Virus record (IMG/VR): IMGVR_UViG_3300044530_000787
Coordinates: 1 to 22,838 of that record
Length of the DNA stretch: 22,838 nucleotides
Source of the DNA: a virus
Reading direction: 5' to 3' (one strand)
The notes under the pieces were generated by a model that saw nothing but the letters and a program-made list of their open reading frames with translations, searched no databases and was not told where the DNA came from. Positions 1 through 9,479 of this stretch are shown here, in pieces (within the stretch, counting starts at the first letter, position 1; each line of letters begins with the position of its first letter). Both the position numbers and the translations under genes were made by a program.

Positions 1-129
1 GTCACCTTGTTGTTCACGTGATTTAATTCTATTCATATATATCTGATATTCATTTTTATTTGTATTTACAATAGCGTTTGATCTTATATCTCTTACAAGT
101 GAACTATGGCCTTCAACTTTAATTTTCAT
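1..129 (-). CDS. Small conserved phage protein, C-terminus beyond window (partial)
   Basis: An open frame begins with ATG at 129-127 and runs off the left edge after 43 codons without a stop. It begins MKIKVEGHSSLVRDIRSNAI and goes on to an N-T-N-K segment and a basic stretch. The start is one base after the stop of the 2028-residue structural gene, so it is probably co-transcribed with the baseplate block. From memory, short proteins with a similar GHSxLVRD...NT pattern sit beside structural genes in marine T4-like phages; no function is known to me. It is too short for the full length to be judged. Confidence 0.7.
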   Translation of the reverse strand, partial: MKIKVEGHSSLVRDIRSNAIVNTNKNEYQIYMNRIKSREQQGD

Positions 130-130
130 A

Positions 131-3100
131 TTATGCTGCTAAAGCTATTCCTCTTAAATCTCTAATAATTGGAGGATAAGAAGAAATACTACCTTTCATA
201 ACTATTTTAATTTGAAATGCCGTAAATGTGTTTAAGCCTGAAGCTGAATATTTGTATTCTTTAAATACACCATCTTGTTCAGCAGGAGTAACAGTTATAT
301 CTTCTGAACCATCACCATTAAATGCTATCCAAGATAAATCATTAATATTTCTTACTTCTTCAGCACCTGTAAGTCTAAAGAAAACTAGAACTTCTGAACT
401 TGATCTTACGTTTTGAGTTAATCTAACATCCAAAGCAGTAGATTCATTTTCTAAAGTAATTGGTCTTGTTACATAAACAGCTGCTGATGATGTGCCTGTA
501 GGACTTGTATCATCTATAAAGTTTGGTGTATTAGCTGATGTAGGATTATTTAATCTATTTTGCACAGCAACCATACTTGTGCGCTTAACGTCTAACACTG
601 GTGATATTTTTGTATTTGTAGTTGTTAATGTAAGATTTAAAAATAAAGATTTACTTTCACTGTTCATTTCATTTGATGCATTAATAGAACTAGCAACCAT
701 TTGAGGTGCAGTAAAATAAATGTTATCATCAGGAACTACACTAATAGCATTTGATGCTGTTAATAAAGAAAATTCAGATTCAGAACCGTGTATTGATTTA
801 CCAGTTGTTGTTCTTATATTATAATTCATAGAAGTGCCTGGTACCGTCATTACACTTAAATTTAAACAAGCAACATCAAATAATCTATTTTCAGTTGCTG
901 TTACAGTTGTGCCACCAATATCTCCCGTAGCAGTGGCCGTACCAGCTGTTGTAATATCATAACTATCTAAAGTTATATTTGAAATACTTGTGTATGTGCC
1001 GTTAATTTGTGCTGATGTTATACCATTGTAAGTACCTGCTGCCACTCCAGCAATTGTAACGTTATTGTTTACACCGTGCATTCCGTGATTTTTATGGAAT
1101 ACTCTTATTACTCCTGAAGTATTTGTTGTTCTTAAAGGATTGTTCTGTAAAGTTTTTGTTGGTAAACTGTCATTAACAAGTGTAACTGTGCCTGTAACAT
1201 TTTCAAATTCTGCACGATTAATTTTAAATTTTATATCTTCTTCTTGGTCGGCCGTCCAAGTTGAACCGTTTTGTGATTTAAAGAAAACACCGGCATAAGG
1301 GTTTTCAGATATTGTTCTGTTTGAACCTATTTGTGTATCTCCTAATCTTGCAACAAAGGCATTATAACTATTACAATTACTTAATAAACAAAAACTGTAT
1401 TCTGTTTTTTCTTGTAAATAAACAGGAGAAGGAAATGTAAATTTTGTAGCTGTTGTAGCATCATCACTTATGCTTACTGAACTTGGATTTAATACAACTT
1501 CACCAAACGGTACAATTGTACGTGAAGGATAACCATTTACAACTTCTCTTATTTGCATTGTAATAGGAATATTTTCGTCTTTAGATTGGAAAAAACACTC
1601 TATAGATGTTACGAAAACACCAGCAGTATCATCAATTAAAAATGTTTGTGCAATAGGATCAACCCAACCTACAATTTCTTCAGTTGTTCTTGTTGATGTT
1701 CTTGTTATGCTTCTGGTATCATTTACATCTTGTCTTACTAATAATGGTTCTCTTGTTGATACAATAGTATTTTGTACTGTTTCTAAAGATCCTCTAGCTA
1801 TATAATCTGCTTCAGCAGAAGTTTCAACATCTGTTGATGAATTTGTAACTGAACTTGTTAATCTAAAAACACGTTGACCTGTTCTCCATCTAGGGTTGTT
1901 ATCATTATTAGGATCAGGAATAGCAAAAGTACCTGATACGGCACCGTTTGCATTTGTTACCATATTTCCTCCCAAAGAACCACCTGTAGGTGTGATGTAT
2001 GATGTAATATCTACGTTATCAAAATAAGCATAAACTCTAGTATTAGGTTTCATTCTTGTAGCGGTAAAATTAATTGTTCTACTTCTTATAAAAGGTATAA
2101 ATGCTATATTTAATACTTTATCACCTAATGCTGTTCTTACAACTTGAGGAACTAAAACGGATCTAATTCCTGTTCTTGATTGTCCTATGTCTTGCGTAGT
2201 TGTTGTTGTGACATCAGCTAACACAGGTCTAGGTACTCTACCAAAAATTTCTCTTTGATTTGTTATTGTTGTTCCTGTTTCAGGTTTACCTTGCCAAAAA
2301 TCTTGCCATTCATTCCACACAGTTCCTATTTCTACTTGATCTAAATTAGGATTTCCTAAAGTAGTAACCAACGTATCAAAGGCTCCTGTTTGATTAACTA
2401 ATAAATCAGGAACTCTATTTGTTTCTTTCCATTCGTCACCTGGAGGGTCTAGTGTAACTGAACCTGCCCAAGTGAATACGTTAAAAGGATTTACATTTAC
2501 ATATTTACTTGCATAAGGTTGATTTATTATTGTAGTTTCAGTGTAGGGTAATGTAATTAAATCTCCTGTTTTTTGATAATTGGCGGCTGTTCTATCAGCT
2601 GCTAATATTGTTGTACCATCATCATCTGCTTCAATTAATTGTACAGATTGAGAATTGTGCATTGGTCTCACAAATCCACCTGCCATATCCATAGAAACTT
2701 TATAATCTAAATTTCCTACATCTCCTATTCCGTGTCCTGTAAAATTATCTACAATAAATCCGTTTTTAAATCTATCAAATCCTTCAGCATCTTGTATTTG
2801 TAAAGATTGCGCTTGTGTTTCTAATAAAGATAATTGTGTGTAGTATTCTACGTTTTCAATTCTTTTTTCTAAACGGCCAATATCTCTCATAGTATATCGT
2901 TTATTATCTTGTTTATCAATAACTATATCGTTTGTATCTAAAGTGTAAGCTCCTAAAAATACGGTATATAAGTGCATAGCATTTTCAAGCCCTTTTGGAA
3001 TTTGTGGAGTTATATTACTAGCACCTTTAATTACTTTAAAATTGCCATCTTTATCTAAAAATATTTTATCAATTCTAGGTAAATAAAACTCTAAATCTGT

Positions 3101-6100
3101 AGTAACATCTGAATTGAATTGCACAATATCAACTGTTGAATTTCCCGTACCACTATATTGTCTATCTTGTATTGAACTTATAACTGTAGATGCATCATCT
3201 ACTCTAGGTCTAAAATCTAAACAATCTCTTAAATCAAATTTTATACCTGTTGTATCAGAATTATATGTTGGTATATCTTCATAGTCTATTACACCAGAAT
3301 ATGAATCAACATCAAAATAATCTCCTGAACCGTGTGAAAAGAAATCAAAATTAATTAATAATCTTCCGGTTGGTGCAATTGCACCTGTTTTTAATTTAAT
3401 TCTACCTATATCATAAAAATTATCTCTTTGACCTGTGTCTAATTCAAATCTTGATGTAACATTTGTATCACTAGTTGTAGCTGGCGTACTAAAGTTTGCG
3501 GCCATAAAAACAGAATTAATTTTAAATACGTCTGCTTTTGCTAATCCTATTACGCCTTGTTGTATTACTGCTTGAGAAGAAATAGCAACTGTTTGATTGA
3601 TGTTTAATGTTTTTGTTTTTGAACTTGCAACACCTCTTTGAACTGTTGCTAAAATTTTAACTTTATGTCCTGCATAATTAGCACCAAAATCTAAAGTTAA
3701 TGTTTTTCCTGTTGGTGAACCACCTCTTACGAATGTAGAAAATCCTTCGTGATTATTTCCTGATAAACTTAATACGTTTCCTACGGCGCCTGAAGGACCT
3801 GCACCTAATGTCATAATAGAAACTGAAAAATCTTTTTCTGTTAGAGCAGGAAATGTTTCATTTGTGCCGGCTGTAATTGTCACGTCACCATTTGCTGATA
3901 ATGTACCTGTAAAGTGTCGTCTTACGTTAAAGTTTGTATCTGTAACACTACCATTAGCTGTAGTTTTTAATGTTTTAATTCTTTTATTAGGTAATTTAAA
4001 TATTGAAATATTTTTATTTGAACCTTGTAATTTACCACGATTTCTAAATGCAACTGTTTTAGTAGAAACATCAGAACCACCAACTGCTGTCAATAATTGT
4101 AAACTTGTATTTGAGGAAATAGATTCTACTATTCTAGTAATTGTATCACCGGCATCATCAGTAAATGAAATTGAATCGCCAATTTTTAATTCAGTTAAAA
4201 ATAAAGTACCAAATCCTGTTACTGTTGTTCCACTGTTTGCAACTGATATAGAACCAAATATAGGATATCTTTCTCCATATGTTGTATCTATAGCAACGTC
4301 TGCCGTATAAGTAGGCGAACCTGCCATACCAACTTGTTTAACTTGTGTGAAATCAAAAGTTTGAACACCTTTAAATCCGTATCTTTCATTTTGTATAACT
4401 GCCGTTGCAGCTGAAGAAGTACCTGTAATTGTTTCTCCTTCTATAAATGTACCTGTTATATTATTTAAAACTGTAACACCGTGTGCGGCCGTAGGCGCTG
4501 AACTGAAAGAAGTTACGTTTACTGGAGTTGTTCCAGCAGCATCAAATAATTGAAAAGTATTTGTTGTAGGATTTTTAACTGTAAATACTGTGCCTGGTGT
4601 ATATGCAACAGAATCAATAACAAAAGAACCACCTGTTAAAGTGATTTGCATTCCTTCTTTAAATGAGTGTGAGTTTAATGTTACAACTCCAGGACTTGCA
4701 ACTGTAATACTTGAAACTGCTGCCGATTTTGTATTAGATATAGATTGAACAAAACCAAAAGCTCCTGATGTGCCACCTGTTACTTTTTCTCCGTTAGAAA
4801 AAGCAGGCGCTGTTTTTACGTTTAAATGTGTAAACATTTCTACATCAAATAAAAAATGTTTATAAACTGCACTTGTTAAGGCTGAACTAGAAAATGTGTT
4901 TGCACTGGCCGTTCCGTTGTTTAATTCAAAGCCTCTTGACTTAGCACGACCAATTTGTGGTATGGTAACATCTATTGTTGATTGTTGTGTACCTCTTGTG
5001 ACTGTAAATGTATCAAATAGATTAACATTTTTAAATGCTTCAACATCACCAGAAACAAATCCAATATCAGGTGAACCGAATACGTTTGTAACGTTTACAA
5101 AATTTTCTACATCAAATCTTGTATTAAAATTATTTTCTGTACCAAAATCTCTAGCTTTATCTATATCAACAAAAGTTGTTCCTATAGTTTCAATTTCATA
5201 ACCTTTTACATATGCTTTTCCAGGAGATAAACCTGCAGCTAATTTTGTTTCAACACCACCATTACCTGATGTGTAAATACCTCTATTATTTCCTGATATT
5301 AAATGTTCTCTTATATCTAAATCAAATTCTTTTACCGTGTAATCTCCAGATTCATCAAACGTTCTTCTTGCTAGTGTATCTTCTAATACAGCATATTCTG
5401 TTGAACGAACTTGGTTTTGTCTAATACCATTTGATAATCTTAATAATTCTACAAAGTCGGCATCATCTGTTGATGTGATTGTTTTTTTAGATAACGTTAA
5501 ATCTATTTTGAATCTGTGAGCACCTGGTGCATTTACGTTTGATGAACCTTGAGCATTATCAACTAAGGTAACATCTTCGTTAGAAGTAACAAAAGATTCA
5601 ACAACTGTTAAACCTATTCTATAACTTGGTGTATTTGTATATTTGTCAAGTATTAATGTTTGTTCTAATACTGAAACGTGAAAACCATTTATGTAATAAA
5701 CTCCTGCAGCTATACTAGCAGCAGAACCAGTTGCTGTTGAATTTACAACAGCAGTTGCTAAAACTGTTGCAACACCTACTGTTCTGGCTTGTATTGTTTC
5801 ACCATTAGTAAAAGAAAAAGATGTATTGTTTGTTCCTGTTTTAGTATATTTTACATATAAAGTATCTGGATCTGTACCGTCTGTTACAACAGCGTTGACA
5901 CAAATACCTCTAACACCTGATGTAACACCTGTTAATTCTTTACCAATATATTCAGCAACTGTAGCAAATGTTTTAGATGTAAGTTTTACAGCATAGTAAT
6001 CTAAATCAAAAGCAATTTCTCCTGGAAGAACCATTGCACCTTTTTCAAAAAGATGGTCTGATATTCTTTCAATTTGATTTTGAAGAATTGACTGTGATTG

Positions 6101-6217
6101 TGTTAACTCTCTAGCCTGTACTGCGAATGCTGGTCTAAAAAGAACTCTATGGAATTTCTTTGACTCAGCGTAGTCATCAAAGTAAGGTGAGAGGTTAAAG
6201 TCTGTTGGACTTGGCAT
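131..6217 (-). CDS. Giant virion structural protein, DUF4815-type
   Basis: This 2028-residue protein is probably a baseplate-attached or fibre component of the virion. Residues about 1-85 match the start of the DUF4815 family found in large structural proteins of marine T4-like phages: an NLSPYFDDY segment, then KKFHRVLFRPAFAVQARELT, then a QNQIERISDHLFEKGAMV helix. The family C-terminal region is also visible: a KPNTRVYAYFDN segment near residue 1390, and near 1520-1600 a QTFLIDD...FFQSKDENIPITMQIRE...GYPSRT block. Between them lie repeats of a G-E-x-I-x-G-x-TSxAxA type (for example TFIEGETITGTSSAATAV), also present in the gp7 and gp8 homologues here. A strong AGGGAGA ribosome site precedes the ATG, 8 bases after the gp8 stop. 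No enzymatic motif is seen. The family assignment is secure; the position in the virion is inferred. Confidence 0.88.
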   Translation of the reverse strand: MPSPTDFNLSPYFDDYAESKKFHRVLFRPAFAVQARELTQSQSILQNQIERISDHLFEKGAMVLPGEIAFDLDYYAVKLTSKTFATVAEYIGKELTGVTSGVRGICVNAVVTDGTDPDTLYVKYTKTGTNNTSFSFTNGETIQARTVGVATVLATAVVNSTATGSAASIAAGVYYINGFHVSVLEQTLILDKYTNTPSYRIGLTVVESFVTSNEDVTLVDNAQGSSNVNAPGAHRFKIDLTLSKKTITSTDDADFVELLRLSNGIRQNQVRSTEYAVLEDTLARRTFDESGDYTVKEFDLDIREHLISGNNRGIYTSGNGGVETKLAAGLSPGKAYVKGYEIETIGTTFVDIDKARDFGTENNFNTRFDVENFVNVTNVFGSPDIGFVSGDVEAFKNVNLFDTFTVTRGTQQSTIDVTIPQIGRAKSRGFELNNGTASANTFSSSALTSAVYKHFLFDVEMFTHLNVKTAPAFSNGEKVTGGTSGAFGFVQSISNTKSAAVSSITVASPGVVTLNSHSFKEGMQITLTGGSFVIDSVAYTPGTVFTVKNPTTNTFQLFDAAGTTPVNVTSFSSAPTAAHGVTVLNNITGTFIEGETITGTSSAATAVIQNERYGFKGVQTFDFTQVKQVGMAGSPTYTADVAIDTTYGERYPIFGSISVANSGTTVTGFGTLFLTELKIGDSISFTDDAGDTITRIVESISSNTSLQLLTAVGGSDVSTKTVAFRNRGKLQGSNKNISIFKLPNKRIKTLKTTANGSVTDTNFNVRRHFTGTLSANGDVTITAGTNETFPALTEKDFSVSIMTLGAGPSGAVGNVLSLSGNNHEGFSTFVRGGSPTGKTLTLDFGANYAGHKVKILATVQRGVASSKTKTLNINQTVAISSQAVIQQGVIGLAKADVFKINSVFMAANFSTPATTSDTNVTSRFELDTGQRDNFYDIGRIKLKTGAIAPTGRLLINFDFFSHGSGDYFDVDSYSGVIDYEDIPTYNSDTTGIKFDLRDCLDFRPRVDDASTVISSIQDRQYSGTGNSTVDIVQFNSDVTTDLEFYLPRIDKIFLDKDGNFKVIKGASNITPQIPKGLENAMHLYTVFLGAYTLDTNDIVIDKQDNKRYTMRDIGRLEKRIENVEYYTQLSLLETQAQSLQIQDAEGFDRFKNGFIVDNFTGHGIGDVGNLDYKVSMDMAGGFVRPMHNSQSVQLIEADDDGTTILAADRTAANYQKTGDLITLPYTETTIINQPYASKYVNVNPFNVFTWAGSVTLDPPGDEWKETNRVPDLLVNQTGAFDTLVTTLGNPNLDQVEIGTVWNEWQDFWQGKPETGTTITNQREIFGRVPRPVLADVTTTTTQDIGQSRTGIRSVLVPQVVRTALGDKVLNIAFIPFIRSRTINFTATRMKPNTRVYAYFDNVDITSYITPTGGSLGGNMVTNANGAVSGTFAIPDPNNDNNPRWRTGQRVFRLTSSVTNSSTDVETSAEADYIARGSLETVQNTIVSTREPLLVRQDVNDTRSITRTSTRTTEEIVGWVDPIAQTFLIDDTAGVFVTSIECFFQSKDENIPITMQIREVVNGYPSRTIVPFGEVVLNPSSVSISDDATTATKFTFPSPVYLQEKTEYSFCLLSNCNSYNAFVARLGDTQIGSNRTISENPYAGVFFKSQNGSTWTADQEEDIKFKINRAEFENVTGTVTLVNDSLPTKTLQNNPLRTTNTSGVIRVFHKNHGMHGVNNNVTIAGVAAGTYNGITSAQINGTYTSISNITLDSYDITTAGTATATGDIGGTTVTATENRLFDVACLNLSVMTVPGTSMNYNIRTTTGKSIHGSESEFSLLTASNAISVVPDDNIYFTAPQMVASSINASNEMNSESKSLFLNLTLTTTNTKISPVLDVKRTSMVAVQNRLNNPTSANTPNFIDDTSPTGTSSAAVYVTRPITLENESTALDVRLTQNVRSSSEVLVFFRLTGAEEVRNINDLSWIAFNGDGSEDITVTPAEQDGVFKEYKYSASGLNTFTAFQIKIVMKGSISSYPPIIRDLRGIALAA

Positions 6218-6225
6218 AAATCTCC

Positions 6226-7695
6226 CTAAAACTCAATTACTAATTTAATATTTTCAGTTTGATCTGAAGCTCTCGTTATTGGTGCTCTGTTTTCAATATA
6301 TAAAACGTCACCTTTATGTCTATCTAATTCTGTATCTTTATAACCATTTGTAAATGTAATTTGGTCAGCAGTTTCACTTGCTGTTGCACTTGGTGTGCCT
6401 GTAGCACCTGAAGTTTGGCCTGTAATAATATTTACTCCTGAGAATGCTGTTCTATTACCTAAAGAACTAATTCCTTCGTCATTAAATCTTGTTTGTATGT
6501 AATGTAATATTCTATTTGTAGCGTCCCATTCAACAACTTTACCTACAGCACCTGTTGTTGATTGATTAATTTCTTCATCAACTGCAAAAGTTCCTGGTGT
6601 AGGAGAAGCAGCAAATCTCACTGCTTTTGTTCCTCTTAATGTTGAAGCAGAAGCTAAAGAACCACCTGAAAATGGATTTCTGATTAAAACAATTCTTCTA
6701 AAATCGTTTTCTGCTGTAAAGTCACCTGTGTTTGCGGCTTCTGTTCCTTCTAAACTTACATTTAACATTACAAAGAATCCACCTAATTCTGATACGGCAT
6801 TAAAACCGTGGCCACCTTTTGGTGGAATAATTACATCTATTTCTGATCCTGTTAAACTTGTTGCACCAGCAGAAACTATATCTGCATTTCTTATATAAGC
6901 AATTGTATAACCTGAACCAGCATTTGTAACTGTTACTGCTGTTACAACACCTCCTGATACTACAGCAGAAATTGTTCCGCCTGTGCCATCGCCTCTTATT
7001 GAAATGCCTGTAAATGTTCCGTTTGTACCACCTGTACCTCCAGATTTAATTTTTACTGTGCTGATTGCGCCATCAACGGCAGCTGAAGATATTGTAGCAT
7101 CTGTAGCAACGGCCATAAAATCTGTTGATAAAAAATTTGCTTGTTGTGTTGCTGTTAAAGTGTACATATATTTCCACTTATACCCATCAGCAGTTGTTAA
7201 AATAGATGTAGATGTACCAGTTGGTTCTGTAGTTGAAGCTGCATTACCATTATTATCTAAACATTTGTAAACGTTTCTTGCTGTAGTTAATACATAGAAC
7301 GTTGCATCAAATAAAGTTGTTGCACCACTGTTTGCTGTTTGTGCTGTTGTTGTGCCTGTAATACGATTGCCATAATCGTGTCTGTAATAATCATAAACTG
7401 TAGTTGTAGTCCAGTTTCTTCGTGGTATTACGAAAGATACATCTGAAGATGCAAGTTTTTTTACACCAAGCAAATCATCAAACGTATTAAATTCTTCTAT
7501 GACACTGTCAACAGGTGTAATTGGAGCACCATCTGTGCCTTGATTTTCTGTTCTTAAATCACCTCTTGTTTGTGTAGCAAACGCTTGAGGTCTACCAACA
7601 CCTAGATAATAGGTCTCTGGTGAGGCTTCTGAAAACGACTCACTAAATTGTTCAGCGTTGTTGATTCTAAACTTATTTGTTATAATTGCTGGCAT
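6226..7695 (-). CDS. gp8: Baseplate wedge subunit gp8 homologue
   Basis: This 489-residue homologue of T4 gp8, a dimeric wedge protein bridging gp7, gp6 and gp10, is recognised by segments in the same order as in T4: IITNKFR near residue 5, a GVGRPQAF block (T4 GRSEPW), PVDSV at 61, FVIPRRNW at 88-95 (T4 VIPRRDW), YKCLD at 143, TTADGYKWKYMYTL at 167-180 (T4 GDGYVWEYLFEI), and a C-terminus GDVLYIENRAPIT...DQTENIKL (T4 GEMIYMENRPPI...DQTEEINI). T4 gp8 has 334 residues; the extra length here is inserted glycine/threonine-rich beta repeats at about 210-265 and 365-440, including GSGYT and GQTSGATG motifs. It lies between the fibre-like gene and the giant structural gene and has its own late promoter box at 7717-7724. 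Confidence 0.92.
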   Translation of the reverse strand: MPAIITNKFRINNAEQFSESFSEASPETYYLGVGRPQAFATQTRGDLRTENQGTDGAPITPVDSVIEEFNTFDDLLGVKKLASSDVSFVIPRRNWTTTTVYDYYRHDYGNRITGTTTAQTANSGATTLFDATFYVLTTARNVYKCLDNNGNAASTTEPTGTSTSILTTADGYKWKYMYTLTATQQANFLSTDFMAVATDATISSAAVDGAISTVKIKSGGTGGTNGTFTGISIRGDGTGGTISAVVSGGVVTAVTVTNAGSGYTIAYIRNADIVSAGATSLTGSEIDVIIPPKGGHGFNAVSELGGFFVMLNVSLEGTEAANTGDFTAENDFRRIVLIRNPFSGGSLASASTLRGTKAVRFAASPTPGTFAVDEEINQSTTGAVGKVVEWDATNRILHYIQTRFNDEGISSLGNRTAFSGVNIITGQTSGATGTPSATASETADQITFTNGYKDTELDRHKGDVLYIENRAPITRASDQTENIKLVIEF

Positions 7696-7716
7696 ATTCT
7701 TTATTTTCTTTTGTTA

Positions 7717-7724
7717 TATTTATA
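7717..7724 (-). promoter_or_regulatory. T4-type late promoter box upstream of gp8
   Basis: An exact TATAAATA on the minus strand lies 21 bases before the gp8 start. In T4 this octamer spans about -13 to -6, so the transcript would begin near 7711 and have a leader of about 16 nt. That leader has only a purine-rich AAAGAAAATAAAG in place of a good ribosome site. The box lies in the gap between the fibre-like gene and gp8. Confidence 0.75.
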
Positions 7725-7732
7725 CAACATTT

Positions 7733-9448
7733 TTATAAGTACCTTACTATAATAGCTGCCGATCCTGCTGGTGCTGTTGCGAAAGTTAATGTTGTTCCTG
7801 ATATAGTATAATCTGATGTTGGTCTTAAACAAGAACCGTTAACAAAAACCAATAAATCATTTACGTTTCTACCACTATTGATTGTTAATGTTGTAGTTGA
7901 ACCATCACCTGTGGCCGTTTCTGTTATATTTCCTATAACTATTTTGCCTGCCATTGATGAATGGTTTTGACATACATAATATATTGTTGTGCTTAAATTA
8001 GAAGGAACTTCGTAGTATAAAATACCACTCACTTTAAGTAGAGCAGAAGCACCAGTTGTTATCGCACCTGTTAATGATACGTGAGTTAAACCTGTTGTGT
8101 AAGCATTACCTGAACTATATGCTCCTGAAACTGTTTGTAAATGAAAAGGATGGCCAGTGACATTATTTAATCTAAAAGCATATGTTTGTCCTGGTCTGAA
8201 ATATAAAGTAGGATTGTTTCCTGAATAATGTGAGTTAAATTGATATGAACTAAAACCACTATTTGTTACATCTATTAATGCGGCCGTTTTAATTAAATCT
8301 CCTGTGCCTGGTACAAATTTACCACTTGCACTCACCCAAACTAAACCTTGTTGGTCTGATGGAGCTTGTGTAACTAAATCAACGTCTGTAAATAAATTAA
8401 TACTAGAGTTTTCGTTTGCAATTTCGTTCCAACCACCACTGTCAGCAAAATATGCTTTTGCTGTACCTGTTACTACGGCTAATGCACCTTGATATGTTGT
8501 AGCATCTGGTCTAGCGCCAGTAGATGCAAAGTTAAATCTTAATTTATTTCCTGAACTTGTTAAATCAATTGTGTTTGCTGAACCTGTTAAAGAAAGGCCA
8601 GCGATAGAAGTTGTTGTTCCTCCTAATGATGTTGAAGTTGAACCTAATGTTATAGTTGAATTTGCTAACTGAGCATTTGAAACTCCGCCACTTTTAATTG
8701 TTACATCTCCTGTTGAAACTAAAAAACTTGCAGTGTTAAATGTAGCAACACCTGCATTTGCTGAAGTTGCTAATTCAGCAGAAATAGTTAATGAACTTGC
8801 ACCCACTATAGTATTGATTCCTTCGCCTGCTAAAAATTCTAATTTACCACCTAAAGCTACAGAATTTTGAGTTGATGATTCATCTGTAAATCTTATATAA
8901 GGAAGTGCTAAATTTGCATTTGTGATTCCTGCTGAACCATTTAAATTTGTATTTGTAAGGCCTGATATTGTATTACTTGAAGCAACAATAGTTTTGTTAG
9001 ATAATGTGTTTATAGATGTTGATGTAACAACAGTATTATCTAATTGTATATTAATTGTATCGCCTTGACTTACTGTAGTTGTAATGCCATCATTACTTTT
9101 AATTTTTAAAGTGCCACCTAATGCAATAGAAATAGCAGAAGAAGAATCATCTCTTATACTAAAACTTGAATTTGTTAAAGAAGAATTACCAATGTTAGAT
9201 AGTGTGTTACTTGCACCACTGATTGTTTTATTTGTTAAAGCAACCGAGTTAGTACTTGTAACGATTGCCGTTGCACCTGATAATAAATTTAATTCTGTAG
9301 GTGTAGCAGTAAGTGTAATTGCTGTACCATTACCTAATGCTGTATAGATTTCATTAAAGTTATCATTAACAATTATTGCACCAGAACGCAGGTTTGTACC
9401 TGTTCCATCGTTTGCTACTGCACCTATATTAATTGTCTGTTTAGCCAT
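7733..9448 (-). CDS. Fibre-like baseplate protein with gp9/gp10-type N-terminus and cupredoxin-like domain
   Basis: This 571-residue virion protein has four regions. Residues 1-40 (QTINIGAVANDGTGTNLRSG, then a VNDNFNEIYTALG helix) match the N-terminal attachment domain of T4 gp10 and resemble that of gp9. Residues 40-390 are Ser/Thr/Asn-rich repeats typical of a trimeric fibre, with a doublet SIALGGTLKI...GI (108-122) and SVALGGKLEF...GI (196-211). Residues about 405-507 resemble a plastocyanin-like fold: TLYFRPGQTYAFRL, HPFHLQ with H433 and H436, and YYVCQNHSSMAG with C493, H496 and M499 as possible copper ligands. Residues about 510-571 form a fibre end domain seen in many marine phage proteins (NDLLVFVNGSCLRPTSDYTI). 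It sits between gp7 and gp8 with a late promoter box at 9466-9473. Copper binding is inferred; the C-x2-H-x2-M spacing is shorter than plastocyanin's C-x2-H-x4-M. Confidence 0.85.
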   Translation of the reverse strand: MAKQTINIGAVANDGTGTNLRSGAIIVNDNFNEIYTALGNGTAITLTATPTELNLLSGATAIVTSTNSVALTNKTISGASNTLSNIGNSSLTNSSFSIRDDSSSAISIALGGTLKIKSNDGITTTVSQGDTINIQLDNTVVTSTSINTLSNKTIVASSNTISGLTNTNLNGSAGITNANLALPYIRFTDESSTQNSVALGGKLEFLAGEGINTIVGASSLTISAELATSANAGVATFNTASFLVSTGDVTIKSGGVSNAQLANSTITLGSTSTSLGGTTTSIAGLSLTGSANTIDLTSSGNKLRFNFASTGARPDATTYQGALAVVTGTAKAYFADSGGWNEIANENSSINLFTDVDLVTQAPSDQQGLVWVSASGKFVPGTGDLIKTAALIDVTNSGFSSYQFNSHYSGNNPTLYFRPGQTYAFRLNNVTGHPFHLQTVSGAYSSGNAYTTGLTHVSLTGAITTGASALLKVSGILYYEVPSNLSTTIYYVCQNHSSMAGKIVIGNITETATGDGSTTTLTINSGRNVNDLLVFVNGSCLRPTSDYTISGTTLTFATAPAGSAAIIVRYL

Positions 9449-9465
9449 TGATTAATCTTTCTCTA

Positions 9466-9473
9466 TATTTATA
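9466..9473 (-). promoter_or_regulatory. T4-type late promoter box upstream of the fibre-like gene
   Basis: An exact TATAAATA on the minus strand sits in the 31-base gap after the gp7 stop, 17 bases before the ATG at 9448. The predicted +1 is near 9460, giving a leader of about 12 nt with a weak GAGAAAGA ribosome site. Confidence 0.75.
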
Positions 9474-9479
9474 ATCATT

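Noticed and set aside
3864-4310. A 148-residue plus-strand frame opposite the DUF4815 gene (and similar plus frames at 4896-5201, 6983-7270, 9084-9347, 10240-10572 and 11047-11388).
   Set aside because: They lie wholly inside strongly supported minus-strand genes, have no ribosome sites, and their Val/Ile/Leu-rich translations are what Thr/Asn/Ser-rich genes give on the opposite strand.
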